Assembly: GCA_037445775.1 (NCBI GenBank)
Contig: JBBIJX010000002.1
Location: 1-64,000 of the forward strand
DNA length: 64,000 nucleotides
Direction of reading: 5' to 3'
Origin: JBBUX01 sp037445775
GTDB lineage: Bacteria > Actinomycetota > Coriobacteriia > Anaerosomatales > PHET01
How positions within the stretch are numbered: position 1 is the stretch's first letter; the number at the start of each line of letters is the position of its first letter. The notes under the pieces are model-generated. The model ran no database searches. It was not told the DNA's origin and worked only from the letters and a program-made list of their open reading frames with translations. Positions 36,427 through 44,416 of the stretch are shown in pieces. The translations under genes were made by a program, and so were the position numbers.

Positions 36427-37564
36427 CGAGGCGGTGTCCGCGCAGAATCCGGAGCCACCGCGCACACCGGAGGTCATCGAGGACCGGGACACCGCGCGTC
36501 TCGCGCGGGTGGTGCGCGTAGCGACCCCCTTCATCTCGGTTGCGATCGCGGTGCTGATCGGGTCGATCGTCATCCGGCTTGCCGGAGCGAGCCCTGTTCA
36601 GGCGTTCTCGGCGATGTTCGAAGGCGCGTTCGGGGGGCCGCGACAGACCGGCGAAACGCTACTCAAGGCGACACCGCTCATCTTCACAGGCCTCGCCGTG
36701 ACCTACGGCTTCCGGACCGGCCTATTCAACATCGGCGCGGAGGGCCAGTTGTTCCTCGGAGGGATCACTGCCGCATTCGTGGGCGTGCAGGTCGCGGCGC
36801 TGCCGTGGGCGGCGTCCGTGCCCATCATCATCGTGTGCGCCGCACTCGCGGGGGCCGCGTGGGCGTTCATCCCTGCGCTCATGAAGGCAAGGATCGGCGC
36901 GCACGAGGTGATCACCACGATGATGTTCACCTACATCGGCCGCTACTTCGTCTCGTGGATCATTGCAGGACCGTTCAAGGACGAGGGAGCGATCCCGCAA
37001 ACGCCGTTGCTGCCCGAGACGAGCCAGCTTCCAAGGATCTCTGATGTGTTCAGCTTCGTGCAGCCGAACCGTGCTCATCTAGGGTTTCTGCTGGGAATCG
37101 TCGCGGCGCTCGTGATGTGGTGGATCCTGAGAAGCACCGTGCTGGGGTACGAGGCGCGCGCTGTAGGTTTCAACCCGATGGCCGCGGCCACCGCGGGTAT
37201 CTCCGTCTCGGTGACCACCGTGAAATCGCTCTGCATCTCCGGAGCGCTTGCGGGACTTGCCGGCGCCGTCGAGGTGATGGGCGTCCACCACCGGATGTTC
37301 GATCAGCTGTCTCTGGGCCTCGGCTTCACAGGCATCGCAGTCGCGTTGCTCGCCAAGACGAACCCGCTCGGTGTCATCGCCGCTGCGCTGCTGTTCGGGG
37401 CCTTGTCGGCCGGCGCCGGCACCATGCAACTCCAGGCCGGTGTCTCGCCGCGAGTGATCGACATCATCCAGGGCGTCATCATCTTCATGGTGGGTGCGGA
37501 GGCGATCGTGGCGTGGGCGGCACGCAGGATCACGGCGCGGAAGGGGGCGGAACATGTTAGCTGA
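36419..37564 (+). CDS. Nucleoside-type ABC transporter permease 1
   Basis: A 381-residue BPD_transp_2 family permease with about nine to ten membrane helices after a polar cytoplasmic tail of about 40 residues. FRTGLFNIGAEGQLFLGGI is the family landmark near the second helix, and ARIGAHEVITTMMFTYIG is the coupling region. The frame is open from 36383, but ATG 36419 follows GGGAG (36411-36415). It overlaps the ATPase gene by eight bases and the second permease by eleven, so the permeases are made together and should form a heterodimer. Confidence 0.92.
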   Translation: MPDEAVSAQNPEPPRTPEVIEDRDTARLARVVRVATPFISVAIAVLIGSIVIRLAGASPVQAFSAMFEGAFGGPRQTGETLLKATPLIFTGLAVTYGFRTGLFNIGAEGQLFLGGITAAFVGVQVAALPWAASVPIIIVCAALAGAAWAFIPALMKARIGAHEVITTMMFTYIGRYFVSWIIAGPFKDEGAIPQTPLLPETSQLPRISDVFSFVQPNRAHLGFLLGIVAALVMWWILRSTVLGYEARAVGFNPMAAATAGISVSVTTVKSLCISGALAGLAGAVEVMGVHHRMFDQLSLGLGFTGIAVALLAKTNPLGVIAAALLFGALSAGAGTMQLQAGVSPRVIDIIQGVIIFMVGAEAIVAWAARRITARKGAEHVS

Positions 37565-38510
37565 GATCTTCACCCCCGAGCTTTTCGCCTCGGCGATTCG
37601 TCTCGCCACCCCGATCGCGCTCGCGGCGGTGGGCGCCGCGATCTGCGAGCGCTCAGGCGTCGTGAACATCGCGATGGAAGGGTTGATGCTCATCGGCGCC
37701 TTCGCGGGCACGACGGTCGCGCTCTTGACCGGATCGACGTGGCTCGGCGTTCTCGGTGCCGTCGTGGCGTCGCTCATGTTCGCCTCGATGCACGCGTGGG
37801 CTTCGGTGAACCTGAGGTCCGACCAAGTGATCTCGGGTACCGCCATCAACATTCTGGCGTTGGGCACTACGGGTTTCCTTATGAAGACGATCTTCGGACA
37901 TCCCGGCACGACCGATCCCGTCAAGACGCTTGCGCCGGTCTTCGACTTGCCCCGTGGCGACTCGAGCGCGCTCGGACGACTGTGGAACTGGATCGACACC
38001 GTCCTTCTGAGCCACACGCCCATCGTCTACTTCGGCATCTTCGCTTCGATCTTCCTCACATGGGCGCTCTACAGAACGCGCTGGGGCCTGCGCTTACGAT
38101 CGCTGGGCGAGCACCCGCGGGCCGCTGATACCGTGGGTATCAGCGTCTACAAGGGCCGCTGGTTCGCTGTGCTCGTGTCCGGGTGCATGAGCGGGCTGGC
38201 CGGTGCGAACCTTACGCTCGAGCAGGTGGGCAGCTTCACCGAGGGCATGACGAACGGGCGCGGTTTCATTGCGCTTGCAGCCATGATCTTCGGCCGGTGG
38301 GTGCCGGGAGGCGGCTACCTCGCGTCGCTGCTGTTCGGCTTCGCGGACGCACTCCAGCTCAAGCTGCAGATCTTCAGCGACGTGATCGACATCCCCGCGC
38401 AGTTCTTCCTGATGCTGCCGTACGTGCTGACCGTCATCGTGCTCGCGGGCGTTGTGGGCAGGGCCGTCGCGCCGGCGGCCGACGGCAAGCCGTTCGAACC
38501 GCGTGGCTGA
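37554..38510 (+). CDS. Nucleoside-type ABC transporter permease 2
   Basis: A 318-residue BPD_transp_2 permease with about nine helices. The landmark ERSGVVNIAMEGLMLIGAFAG matches NupQ/BmpD-type subunits, and LRLRSLGEHPRAADTVGI is the cytoplasmic coupling helix. The start is ATG 37554 inside the end of permease 1; a longer frame from 37494 is a shadow extension. It closes the transporter operon, with a small membrane protein gene beginning two bases after its stop. Confidence 0.92.
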   Translation: MLAEIFTPELFASAIRLATPIALAAVGAAICERSGVVNIAMEGLMLIGAFAGTTVALLTGSTWLGVLGAVVASLMFASMHAWASVNLRSDQVISGTAINILALGTTGFLMKTIFGHPGTTDPVKTLAPVFDLPRGDSSALGRLWNWIDTVLLSHTPIVYFGIFASIFLTWALYRTRWGLRLRSLGEHPRAADTVGISVYKGRWFAVLVSGCMSGLAGANLTLEQVGSFTEGMTNGRGFIALAAMIFGRWVPGGGYLASLLFGFADALQLKLQIFSDVIDIPAQFFLMLPYVLTVIVLAGVVGRAVAPAADGKPFEPRG

Positions 38511-38511
38511 C

Positions 38512-38829
38512 GTGGTGGCGGCGAACACGACGCGGTCGCGGTTCGGCGCGATCGCTGTGCGGGCCGCCTCGTGGGGCGTGGGCGTCGCGCTCGGCGTCGC
38601 GCTCGGTGCCTACCTTACCGCGGTGAGCGGGAGCGGTGCGCCCGGCGCGACGGCGCTCGATGCCTCAGAGCTGATCGTGCTGCCCGCGATCGCCGGGACC
38701 GCTGTCTTCGCGGTCCTCTTCGTCGTGGGCGTTGGCGTCTCGCATGTCGCGGGTGTGTTGCACGCGCGCAGTCCACACGGCGGCGACGACGATGACGAGC
38801 GCGACGAGGGCGACGCCATCGCTGGGTAG
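38512..38829 (+). CDS. Small two-helix membrane protein
   Basis: A predicted protein of 105 residues, not recognised. It has two hydrophobic segments (WGVGVALGVALGAYLTAV and LPAIAGTAVFAVLFVVGVG) and a highly acidic tail with DDDDERDEGD. Third-position GC is high throughout, as in real genes here. The frame offers GTG 38503, 38512 and 38515 with no clear ribosome site; coupling to the permease stop (38508-38510) is plausible. The last 165 bases overlap a reverse-strand membrane ORF, so one of the two may be spurious. Confidence 0.5.
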   Translation: MVAANTTRSRFGAIAVRAASWGVGVALGVALGAYLTAVSGSGAPGATALDASELIVLPAIAGTAVFAVLFVVGVGVSHVAGVLHARSPHGGDDDDERDEGDAIAG

Positions 38830-38937
38830 GTCCGGCGAGAGGTCGCCTCCGCGCATGAGAAAGCCGCGACCGAGGTAGACGGTGCCCACGATGGCGAGCA
38901 CCGCCCACAAGGGCATGCGGAACGATGGGCGTCTCAC
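38665..38937 (-). CDS. Small two-helix membrane protein, reverse strand
   Basis: A predicted 90-residue protein with two hydrophobic segments (MPLWAVLAIVGTVYLGRGF and DGVALVALVIVVAAVW) and a charged C-terminus. It begins at GTG 38937, four bases after the stop of the DUF4349 lipoprotein gene on the same strand, which supports a shared transcript. No close ribosome site is seen. The 3' part overlaps the forward-strand small membrane ORF in antisense. Function unknown; it is not a family I recognise. Confidence 0.45.
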   Translation of the reverse strand: MRRPSFRMPLWAVLAIVGTVYLGRGFLMRGGDLSPDLPSDGVALVALVIVVAAVWTARVQHTRDMRDANAHDEEDREDSGPGDRGQHDQL

Positions 38938-38941
38938 TCGG

Positions 38942-40000
38942 TCACGATGCTTTCTCCGGTGACGTCACGTCCTCCTCGGCTGCGGGTGCCGTGTCATCCG
39001 CGTTCTCGTCGGCTGGGGCTTCAGCGCGGGAGCCGGACTCACTCGTGCCGGTCTTGCGCGACCGCCTCCGGCGCGCCCTGACGACAGCTACCGCGCTCCA
39101 CACAGTCAGGCCGACGAAGATCGCGACCGGCAGCATCGCGATGACGAAGGTGATTAGCGTCTCGACGACGTCGATAGCTCCCTGGATCCCACGCGCGAAC
39201 GCCTCCCGGATTCCGAACCACGGGTCTTCGGTACCGGCGACTGGGCCCGGCTGGGTGAGCGTCACTGACAGTGTTGCCTTCGCCACTTGGCGCTTCAAGT
39301 ACGTGAGCTGCGCGTCCATAGACTCGATATCGCCGCGAACGCGGGCGAGTTCCTTCTGGACCTCGAGCAGCTCGCTCACGTCGTTCGTCTTGTCGAGGAA
39401 CGACCGCAACCGCTTCTCTTCTGCGTGCAGGTTCTTGAGCCGCGCTTCCATGTCGATCGCCTGCTCGGTCACGTCGCTCGCCGACTCGGACTGCGAGACG
39501 ACCGTGCCGAGCTTCGCGAGTGCCGTCGTGAGCGCGTCCAGGCGCGACGACGGCACTCGTACGACGATCGATGCGTACGTCGGGCCCGCTGGTCCGGTCG
39601 CCTGAGCGTCGAGCGGACGGACGTCGCCACCGCTCAGAGAGAGTTCGGCGATCTCGGCGTCGTGCGCACGTATCGCGGCTCGCAGGCGGTCGACAGAGTC
39701 GTTGACGTCTTTGACGCGCATCTCGAGATACGCGTTGCGGACTATCATCCGCTCGGTCGAGGCGACGCGTCCGGCTTCCTCAGGCGCGACCTTCGATGCG
39801 TAGGTGTCGTGCGTGACCGAACCGGCTCCGCCCACCTGCAGTTCGTCGCGTGTGTCGCCATCCGCGGAGCCGTACCCGTACCCGGACTCATACGAGACGC
39901 CCGTCACTTGATCGGACTGCTTCTCCGCGCTCCGGCAGCCAGCGGGTGCGACTGCGAGAACGAGCAACGCGACCGCGAAGGCGAGTCTCAGCAGCTTCAC
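38942..40000 (-). CDS. DUF4349 lipoprotein
   Basis: A 352-residue predicted lipoprotein: signal peptide with lipobox PAGC (Cys22), a Ser/Gly/Tyr linker, an alpha/beta region with RMIVRNAYLEMRVKDVNDSV, a long coiled coil (EARLKNLHAEEKRLRSFLDK and following), and a C-terminal membrane helix with an Arg-rich stop followed by an acidic tail. This is DUF4349 architecture; function is unknown but an envelope role is likely. GTG 40000 is chosen because AGGGAGG lies eight bases upstream on the reverse strand and the signal peptide starts there; the frame is open to 40045. Confidence 0.8.
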   Translation of the reverse strand: MKLLRLAFAVALLVLAVAPAGCRSAEKQSDQVTGVSYESGYGYGSADGDTRDELQVGGAGSVTHDTYASKVAPEEAGRVASTERMIVRNAYLEMRVKDVNDSVDRLRAAIRAHDAEIAELSLSGGDVRPLDAQATGPAGPTYASIVVRVPSSRLDALTTALAKLGTVVSQSESASDVTEQAIDMEARLKNLHAEEKRLRSFLDKTNDVSELLEVQKELARVRGDIESMDAQLTYLKRQVAKATLSVTLTQPGPVAGTEDPWFGIREAFARGIQGAIDVVETLITFVIAMLPVAIFVGLTVWSAVAVVRARRRRSRKTGTSESGSRAEAPADENADDTAPAAEEDVTSPEKAS

Positions 40001-40049
40001 GTCATCGACCTCCCTGGTAGTGCGTCCAGCGTCGTCCGCCGACAAACGA

Positions 40050-40080
40050 GGACGCCCCTGCGCAACGGGCAGAGGCGTCC
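40050..40080 (-). terminator. Hairpin downstream of small reverse-strand gene
   Basis: GGACGCC-C-CTGC (40050-40061) pairs with GCAG-A-GGCGTCC (40069-40080) around a 7-base loop, with one C/A mismatch. It lies between the 49-residue reverse-strand gene and the DUF4349 gene and could end or attenuate the former's transcript. Confidence 0.5.
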
Positions 40081-40115
40081 GGAATCCACGGTATGGCGGG
40101 GAGCACTGAAGAGCG

Positions 40116-40265
40116 CTACTCTCCTGCGCTCTTGCTCGTGCCCGCGCCCTCGCGCTTCCTGAGTGTCATCGCCGCGTAGGCACCGAGACCGACTCCCAGC
40201 GCGACCACGACGAAGAACGCGAGTACGAGGACGTTCACCACAGCTGCGGGCCAGTTGGCGGTCAT
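40116..40265 (-). CDS. 49-residue single-helix membrane protein
   Basis: A small ORF on the reverse strand starting MTANWPAAVVNVLVLAFFVV, with one membrane helix (about residues 8-33) and a short basic then polar tail ending KSAGE. GGAGGTG lies about ten bases before the ATG on that strand, and TAGAAT (40311 down to 40306) offers a -10 further upstream. A hairpin follows it. It resembles small actinobacterial membrane proteins of unknown role. It is divergent from mraZ. Confidence 0.6.
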   Translation of the reverse strand: MTANWPAAVVNVLVLAFFVVVALGVGLGAYAAMTLRKREGAGTSKSAGE

Positions 40266-40628
40266 GTGAGCCGTTCACCTCCGGGTAGCGGCGGATACCT
40301 CTCGGATTCTACCCGCACAGTTCGCCCCCGGGCAATGCGACTCCTGCCATCTGCTGCCGAGCCGTGTCCCGCACACCCCTGTCAACCGGAGCATCCGCCC
40401 GTCAACTCAGACGCCGGATGAGTGCAGCCGGTTCGCATCAGTTGTGCCGCGAGTGTCCAGGGGTTGTGGGGGTTGCGCCGGAGCGTCACGGCGTATTTGT
40501 CACCTAAGTGTTATGAATTCCCATCAAAGGGTTGCGCAGTGGGATGATGTGTCATAACATCGCAGACGTCAGGGAGGGATGCGCCCGGAGATGGCGGGTG
40601 CCGAAGTCGGTGAGGAGGGTGGGGGAGG
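40266..40628. promoter_or_regulatory. 363-base intergenic control region upstream of mraZ
   Basis: No gene is seen here. It should hold the reverse-strand promoter of the small membrane gene and the mraZ/dcw promoter. A forward candidate is TTGCGC (40532-40537), 17 bases, TAACAT (40555-40560). TGTTATG (40509-40515) and CATAACA (40553-40559) form an inverted pair flanking it. GTCAAC occurs twice near 40382-40404. Just before mraZ, GGTG-containing G-rich repeats (about 40598-40622) could be MraZ self-binding sites. Confidence 0.5.
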
Positions 40629-41063
40629 ATGTTCCTCGGCGAGCATCAGCACACGCTCGACGCGAAGGGCCGTGTCTCGCTTCCCGCCCGGTTCCGCCTT
40701 CAGATGACCGGCAGCGTGGTCATCGCGAAGGGGCTGGATCGCAACCTCTACGTCTATCAGGCCGCCGAGTACGAGCGCTTCATCGAGGAGCTCACGTCGA
40801 AGAGCGAGTTCAACGCGAGCGTGCGCAAGATCAGGACGCACTTCACGATCGGCGCGTGGGAAACCGACCTCGACTCCGCTGGCCGTGTCTCCGTACCGCA
40901 GAACCTGCGCGAGTTCGCGGGGCTTCAGAAGGACGTCATCGTGGCCGGCAACGGAAGCCGCATCGAGATCTGGGACGCGGGAAGGTGGCAGCGTTACAGC
41001 GCTGAGGCCGCCGAGTCCATCGACGACATCGCCCAGGAGCTGGCAGACGCCGGTCTTCTGTAG
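40629..41063 (+). CDS. mraZ: Transcriptional regulator MraZ
   Basis: A 144-residue nucleoid-associated regulator, first gene of the dcw cluster, which in other bacteria binds direct repeats upstream of itself and controls the cluster. It has two AbrB-like halves, each with a DxxGRV core: DAKGRVSLPARFR (about residues 10-22) and DSAGRVSVPQNLREFAGL (about 81-98). The start MFLGEHQHTLDAKGR is family-standard. GGGGGAGG runs right up to ATG 40629, unusually close for a ribosome site and overlapping possible operator repeats. Confidence 0.95.
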   Translation: MFLGEHQHTLDAKGRVSLPARFRLQMTGSVVIAKGLDRNLYVYQAAEYERFIEELTSKSEFNASVRKIRTHFTIGAWETDLDSAGRVSVPQNLREFAGLQKDVIVAGNGSRIEIWDAGRWQRYSAEAAESIDDIAQELADAGLL

Positions 41064-41072
41064 GGATTGACA

Positions 41073-42029
41073 ATGGAATACCGGCACACCCCAGTTTTGC
41101 TGGCCGAGGTCACGCAGCTCCTATCGCCGAAACCAGGCTCCATCGTCGTGGATTGCACCTTGGGCGGGGCAGGACACGCGACGCGGATTGCAGACCTCGT
41201 AGCTCCCACGGGAACCATCGTGGGTATCGACCAAGATGACGCCGCACTTGACGCAGCAGCGACCATACTACGCCTCGGCCAGCAAGAACCTCATGCGCGG
41301 ACGGTACTTCTGAAGGGGAACTTCGGGCGTCTCGACGACCTGCTCGTGCAGGCGTGCGTCCCGTACGTCGATGGCTTCCTCTTCGACTTAGGAGTCTCGT
41401 CCCCGCAGATCGACGTCGCCCTCCGGGGCTTCTCCTTCAAGGAGGACGCCCCGTTGGACATGCGGATGGATCCGGGTCTTCAGACTCTTACCGCAGCTGA
41501 GGTCATCGCAGACTACACCCAAGCAGACCTCGCCCGGATCATCCGGGACTTCGGTGAGGACCGGTGGGCGTCGCGCATCGCAGCCTTCATCACAACTGCG
41601 CGCGCCCGCCGCCCCATCGAGACGTCCGGACAGCTCGTTGAGGTCGTCAAAGCGGCCATACCGGCGTCCGCGCGTCGTAGCGGCGGGCACCCGGCCAAGA
41701 AGACGTTTCAGGCTCTCCGCATCGAGGTCAACGACGAGCTCGGTGCGCTCGAACGCGGGCTCACGGCAGCTATCGGATGGCTCTCTCCCGGCGGCCGCAT
41801 AGCGGTGATCAGCTACCACTCGCTCGAAGACCGCGTGGTCAAGCGAATCTTCGCCGAGGCTGCGGAGGGGTGTGTTTGTCCGCCTGACCTACCGGTCTGT
41901 ACGTGCGGGCGAAAGCCGGTGCTTTCCATCATCACACGGCGTCCGATCACGCCTTCATCGGGCGAGATCGAGGAGAATCCTCGCGCCAGGAGCGCGAAGT
42001 TGAGAGGTGCCGAACGACTCGCCGATTGA
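41073..42029 (+). CDS. rsmH: 16S rRNA m4C1402 methyltransferase RsmH
   Basis: RsmH (MraW) N4-methylates C1402 of 16S rRNA in the P site. The 318-residue protein has HTPVLLAEVTQLL, SAM-binding VVDCTLGGAGHATRI, the DGFLFDLGVSSPQID and MRMDPG blocks, and a C-terminal SYHSLEDRVVKRIF. ATG 41073 is preferred over TTG 41067. It lies nine bases after mraZ in the normal dcw position. Confidence 0.95.
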   Translation: MEYRHTPVLLAEVTQLLSPKPGSIVVDCTLGGAGHATRIADLVAPTGTIVGIDQDDAALDAAATILRLGQQEPHARTVLLKGNFGRLDDLLVQACVPYVDGFLFDLGVSSPQIDVALRGFSFKEDAPLDMRMDPGLQTLTAAEVIADYTQADLARIIRDFGEDRWASRIAAFITTARARRPIETSGQLVEVVKAAIPASARRSGGHPAKKTFQALRIEVNDELGALERGLTAAIGWLSPGGRIAVISYHSLEDRVVKRIFAEAAEGCVCPPDLPVCTCGRKPVLSIITRRPITPSSGEIEENPRARSAKLRGAERLAD

Positions 42030-42057
42030 CGAGTCCTAGCGTGGAAGGGGGTGCGTC

Positions 42058-42573
42058 ATGGGTGTTGCAGTTCGGCGGATCGATACAGCCGTGCAGCCGT
42101 CTCGGCAGGCGCGCCCTCGGATGCGGGTTGTCACTCAGCGGCCCACGCGTGCGAGACGGACGTGCGACGCGACGCGGCGTACGTTTCGTACGTTCGTCGT
42201 GGTGACGTGCGTCATCGCAGCCCTCGGGCTTGTCCGCGTCTGGCTCTCGGTCCAGGCGGCGGAGGCGTCGCTTGAGGCCGGACAGTTGCGTGAGGACATC
42301 AAGAAAGAGCGGTATCGTGGGGACATGCTCGAGATACAGCAGAGCGCGCTCTCATCCCCGTCCCGAATCAGAGCCCTCGCGAGTGCGACGATGGACATGG
42401 TGTCCGTTCGCCGGGTGAGTTACCTCGATCTACCTGCGGAGAGCGTCGTGCGCGTGAGGCAGGAGCGCGACTCAAGCGCGATCGTTCGCGCCCTCGAGGA
42501 CGCAGCTTCGCTCGCCGCGGGTGAAGCGCAGGTGTTGCTCGTCGGCGACGTCGGACTCGCGTCGGCACGGTGA
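42058..42573 (+). CDS. ftsL: Cell division protein FtsL
   Basis: A 171-residue bitopic divisome protein. A basic cytoplasmic N-terminus of about 45 residues precedes one membrane helix (FRTFVVVTCVIAALGLVRVW) and a coiled coil (QAAEASLEAGQLREDIKKER), then ALASATMDMVSVRR, where FtsL/DivIC proteins contact FtsI and FtsW. Sequence identity in this family is low; topology and position between rsmH and ftsI make the call. A G-rich run upstream of ATG 42058 can serve as a ribosome site. Its stop overlaps ftsI. Confidence 0.85.
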   Translation: MGVAVRRIDTAVQPSRQARPRMRVVTQRPTRARRTCDATRRTFRTFVVVTCVIAALGLVRVWLSVQAAEASLEAGQLREDIKKERYRGDMLEIQQSALSSPSRIRALASATMDMVSVRRVSYLDLPAESVVRVRQERDSSAIVRALEDAASLAAGEAQVLLVGDVGLASAR

Positions 42574-44363
42574 CGCGGCCGAGGAAGGGGGCGCGCGTGT
42601 CCGGTCGTGGCTCGCGCCAGCTGGTAAACGGCCGCCTCTCCCTTCTCATTGTCGCCTTCGGCGTCGCATTCGCGATCATCGCCGGTCGCCTCGTGTGGAT
42701 CCAGGCGGTGGTCGCCGCAGAGTATGCGGAGCGAGCGACGTCACAGCGCATGCGCGACGTCGAGATCGCCGCGCGGCGCGGGACTATCTACGACCGTGAG
42801 GGCGAACCGCTCGCGGTGAGCGTTGAGGCGCCCACCGTGTTCGCGTCCCCGCGCTTCGTCAACAACAAGCAGGCCTGCGCTGAGGCGCTGTCGGCCACGC
42901 TCGGTGGCGACGTTGAGGGATACCTCGCCAAACTTGAGCGGGAGACCGGCTTCGTCTACCTGGCGCGAAAGGCGGACCTTGAGCGCGTCAACGAGCTCAA
43001 GACCCGTCTCGAGCGGCTCGGCGTCAGAGGCGTCGGTTATCTCGAGGACTACCGGCGCCTCTATCCCTTCGGCGACCTGGGCGGACAGGTGCTGGGTTTC
43101 ACCGGGCTCGAGGACCAAGGGCTCGCGGGTCTGGAGAACCAGTACGACGACGTGCTGGCGGGGACGCCCGGCGTCATCATCGGTGAGCGTGATCCGCAAG
43201 GCCTCAGGCCCATCCCGGGTGGCGTGCAGAAGGAGATCGCACCCGTTCACGGCCAGGACGTCGTGCTCACACTCGACAAGGATGTCCAGGACTTCGTCGA
43301 GTCCGAGTTGGAGCGCGCGGTCAAGAAGTGGGGAGCGAAGAGCGGTTCGGCTATCGTGATGAACCCTCGTAACGGCGAAATCTACGCCATGGCGACGGCG
43401 CCGGGCTTCGACCCGAACCGCTACGCCGCTGCGAACGCCGAGAGGGTTCGCAACCGGCCGCTCACTGACGCTTATGAGCCCGGATCGACGTTGAAGTGCC
43501 TGACGGCGGCCGCCGTGATCGAGCAGGGACTCTACACGCCTGAGTCGAAGTTCCGCCTTCCCTCGACTATCCGCGTCGGCGGACGCACGATTCACGAGGC
43601 GCACGACCGGCCAGCCGTGCGCTGGTCGCTCACTGAGATCGTCACGCACTCGAGCAATGTAGGGACGGTCAAGCTCGGCCTGAAGCTCGGCAAGAGGGGG
43701 CTCTACGACGCGCTCGCGGACTTCGGCATCACCGAGGCGCCAGCCACCGACTTCCCGGGCACCACCAAGGGATGGCTCCCGCGTGTCGAGCAATGGTCCG
43801 CGCCGACGATCGGGAACATCCCGTTCGGCCAAGGGGTCTCGGTCACCCAAGCACAGCTTGCTCGCGCCATCAGCGCGCTCGCCAATGACGGAGTCATGAC
43901 GACGCCCCACTTCCTGCTCGACGTTCCGCGCTCGGACGCGCCGAAGGCCACCTGGGCTACGAAGCGCGCCGTCTCGGCTGAGACCGCGGGTCAGGTCACG
44001 CGGATGCTCGAGGCTGCCGTCGTCGTCGGCACCGGTGCTTCGGCTGCGGTGAAGGGCTACAACGTCGCTGGGAAGACCGGCACGGCACAGAAGGCGCGCG
44101 CCGACGGCAAGGGCTACCGTGGCGGAGGCTACGTGGGATCGTTCGTGGGCTACCTGCCATCTGAGGACCCACAGCTCCTGGTCTGCGTCTCGATCGATCG
44201 CCCCACCAAGGCGATCTACGGCGGAGTGGTGGCCGGCCCTTCGTTTTCCCGCATCGCAACATTCGCGGCTTCACACCTGAAGATCAAGCCTTCAAGCAAG
44301 GAGTCCATCGCGGCCGTGCGCAAGGGTGTCAAGAAGGTGTCGGAGCAGTCCGTGCGTGACTGA
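42570..44363 (+). CDS. ftsI: Septal peptidoglycan transpeptidase FtsI (PBP3)
   Basis: A class B penicillin-binding protein that cross-links septal peptidoglycan with FtsW. The 597-residue product has a membrane helix (about residues 23-45), a pedestal domain with ARRGTIYDREGEPLA, and a transpeptidase domain with Ser306-Thr-Leu-Lys309 (SxxK), Ser361-Ser-Asn363 (SxN) and Lys502-Thr-Gly (KTG). No PASTA repeats are seen. GTG 42570 overlaps the ftsL stop. The following gene murE begins about 50 bases after its stop. Confidence 0.95.
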   Translation: MTRPRKGARVSGRGSRQLVNGRLSLLIVAFGVAFAIIAGRLVWIQAVVAAEYAERATSQRMRDVEIAARRGTIYDREGEPLAVSVEAPTVFASPRFVNNKQACAEALSATLGGDVEGYLAKLERETGFVYLARKADLERVNELKTRLERLGVRGVGYLEDYRRLYPFGDLGGQVLGFTGLEDQGLAGLENQYDDVLAGTPGVIIGERDPQGLRPIPGGVQKEIAPVHGQDVVLTLDKDVQDFVESELERAVKKWGAKSGSAIVMNPRNGEIYAMATAPGFDPNRYAAANAERVRNRPLTDAYEPGSTLKCLTAAAVIEQGLYTPESKFRLPSTIRVGGRTIHEAHDRPAVRWSLTEIVTHSSNVGTVKLGLKLGKRGLYDALADFGITEAPATDFPGTTKGWLPRVEQWSAPTIGNIPFGQGVSVTQAQLARAISALANDGVMTTPHFLLDVPRSDAPKATWATKRAVSAETAGQVTRMLEAAVVVGTGASAAVKGYNVAGKTGTAQKARADGKGYRGGGYVGSFVGYLPSEDPQLLVCVSIDRPTKAIYGGVVAGPSFSRIATFAASHLKIKPSSKESIAAVRKGVKKVSEQSVRD

Positions 44364-44370
44364 CGGGTGC

Positions 44371-44376
44371 TAGCAT
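44371..44376 (+). promoter_or_regulatory. Candidate -10 element before murE
   Basis: TAGCAT lies just after the ftsI stop and would start a transcript near 44383, ahead of the unusual murE start region. No -35 is clear. Confidence 0.25.
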
Positions 44377-44416
44377 TTCTCGACCTCACGAACGGGAGAC
44401 GCAGACGGACACGAGA

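Noticed and set aside
40598..40625. G-rich GGTG repeats before mraZ as definite MraZ boxes
   Set aside because: Spacings are 12 and 9 bases, not the regular 10-base period known for MraZ sites; kept only as a possibility in the region entry.
42741..43910. A 389-codon reverse-strand ORF opposite ftsI
   Set aside because: Antisense to the transpeptidase domain; no recognisable motifs.
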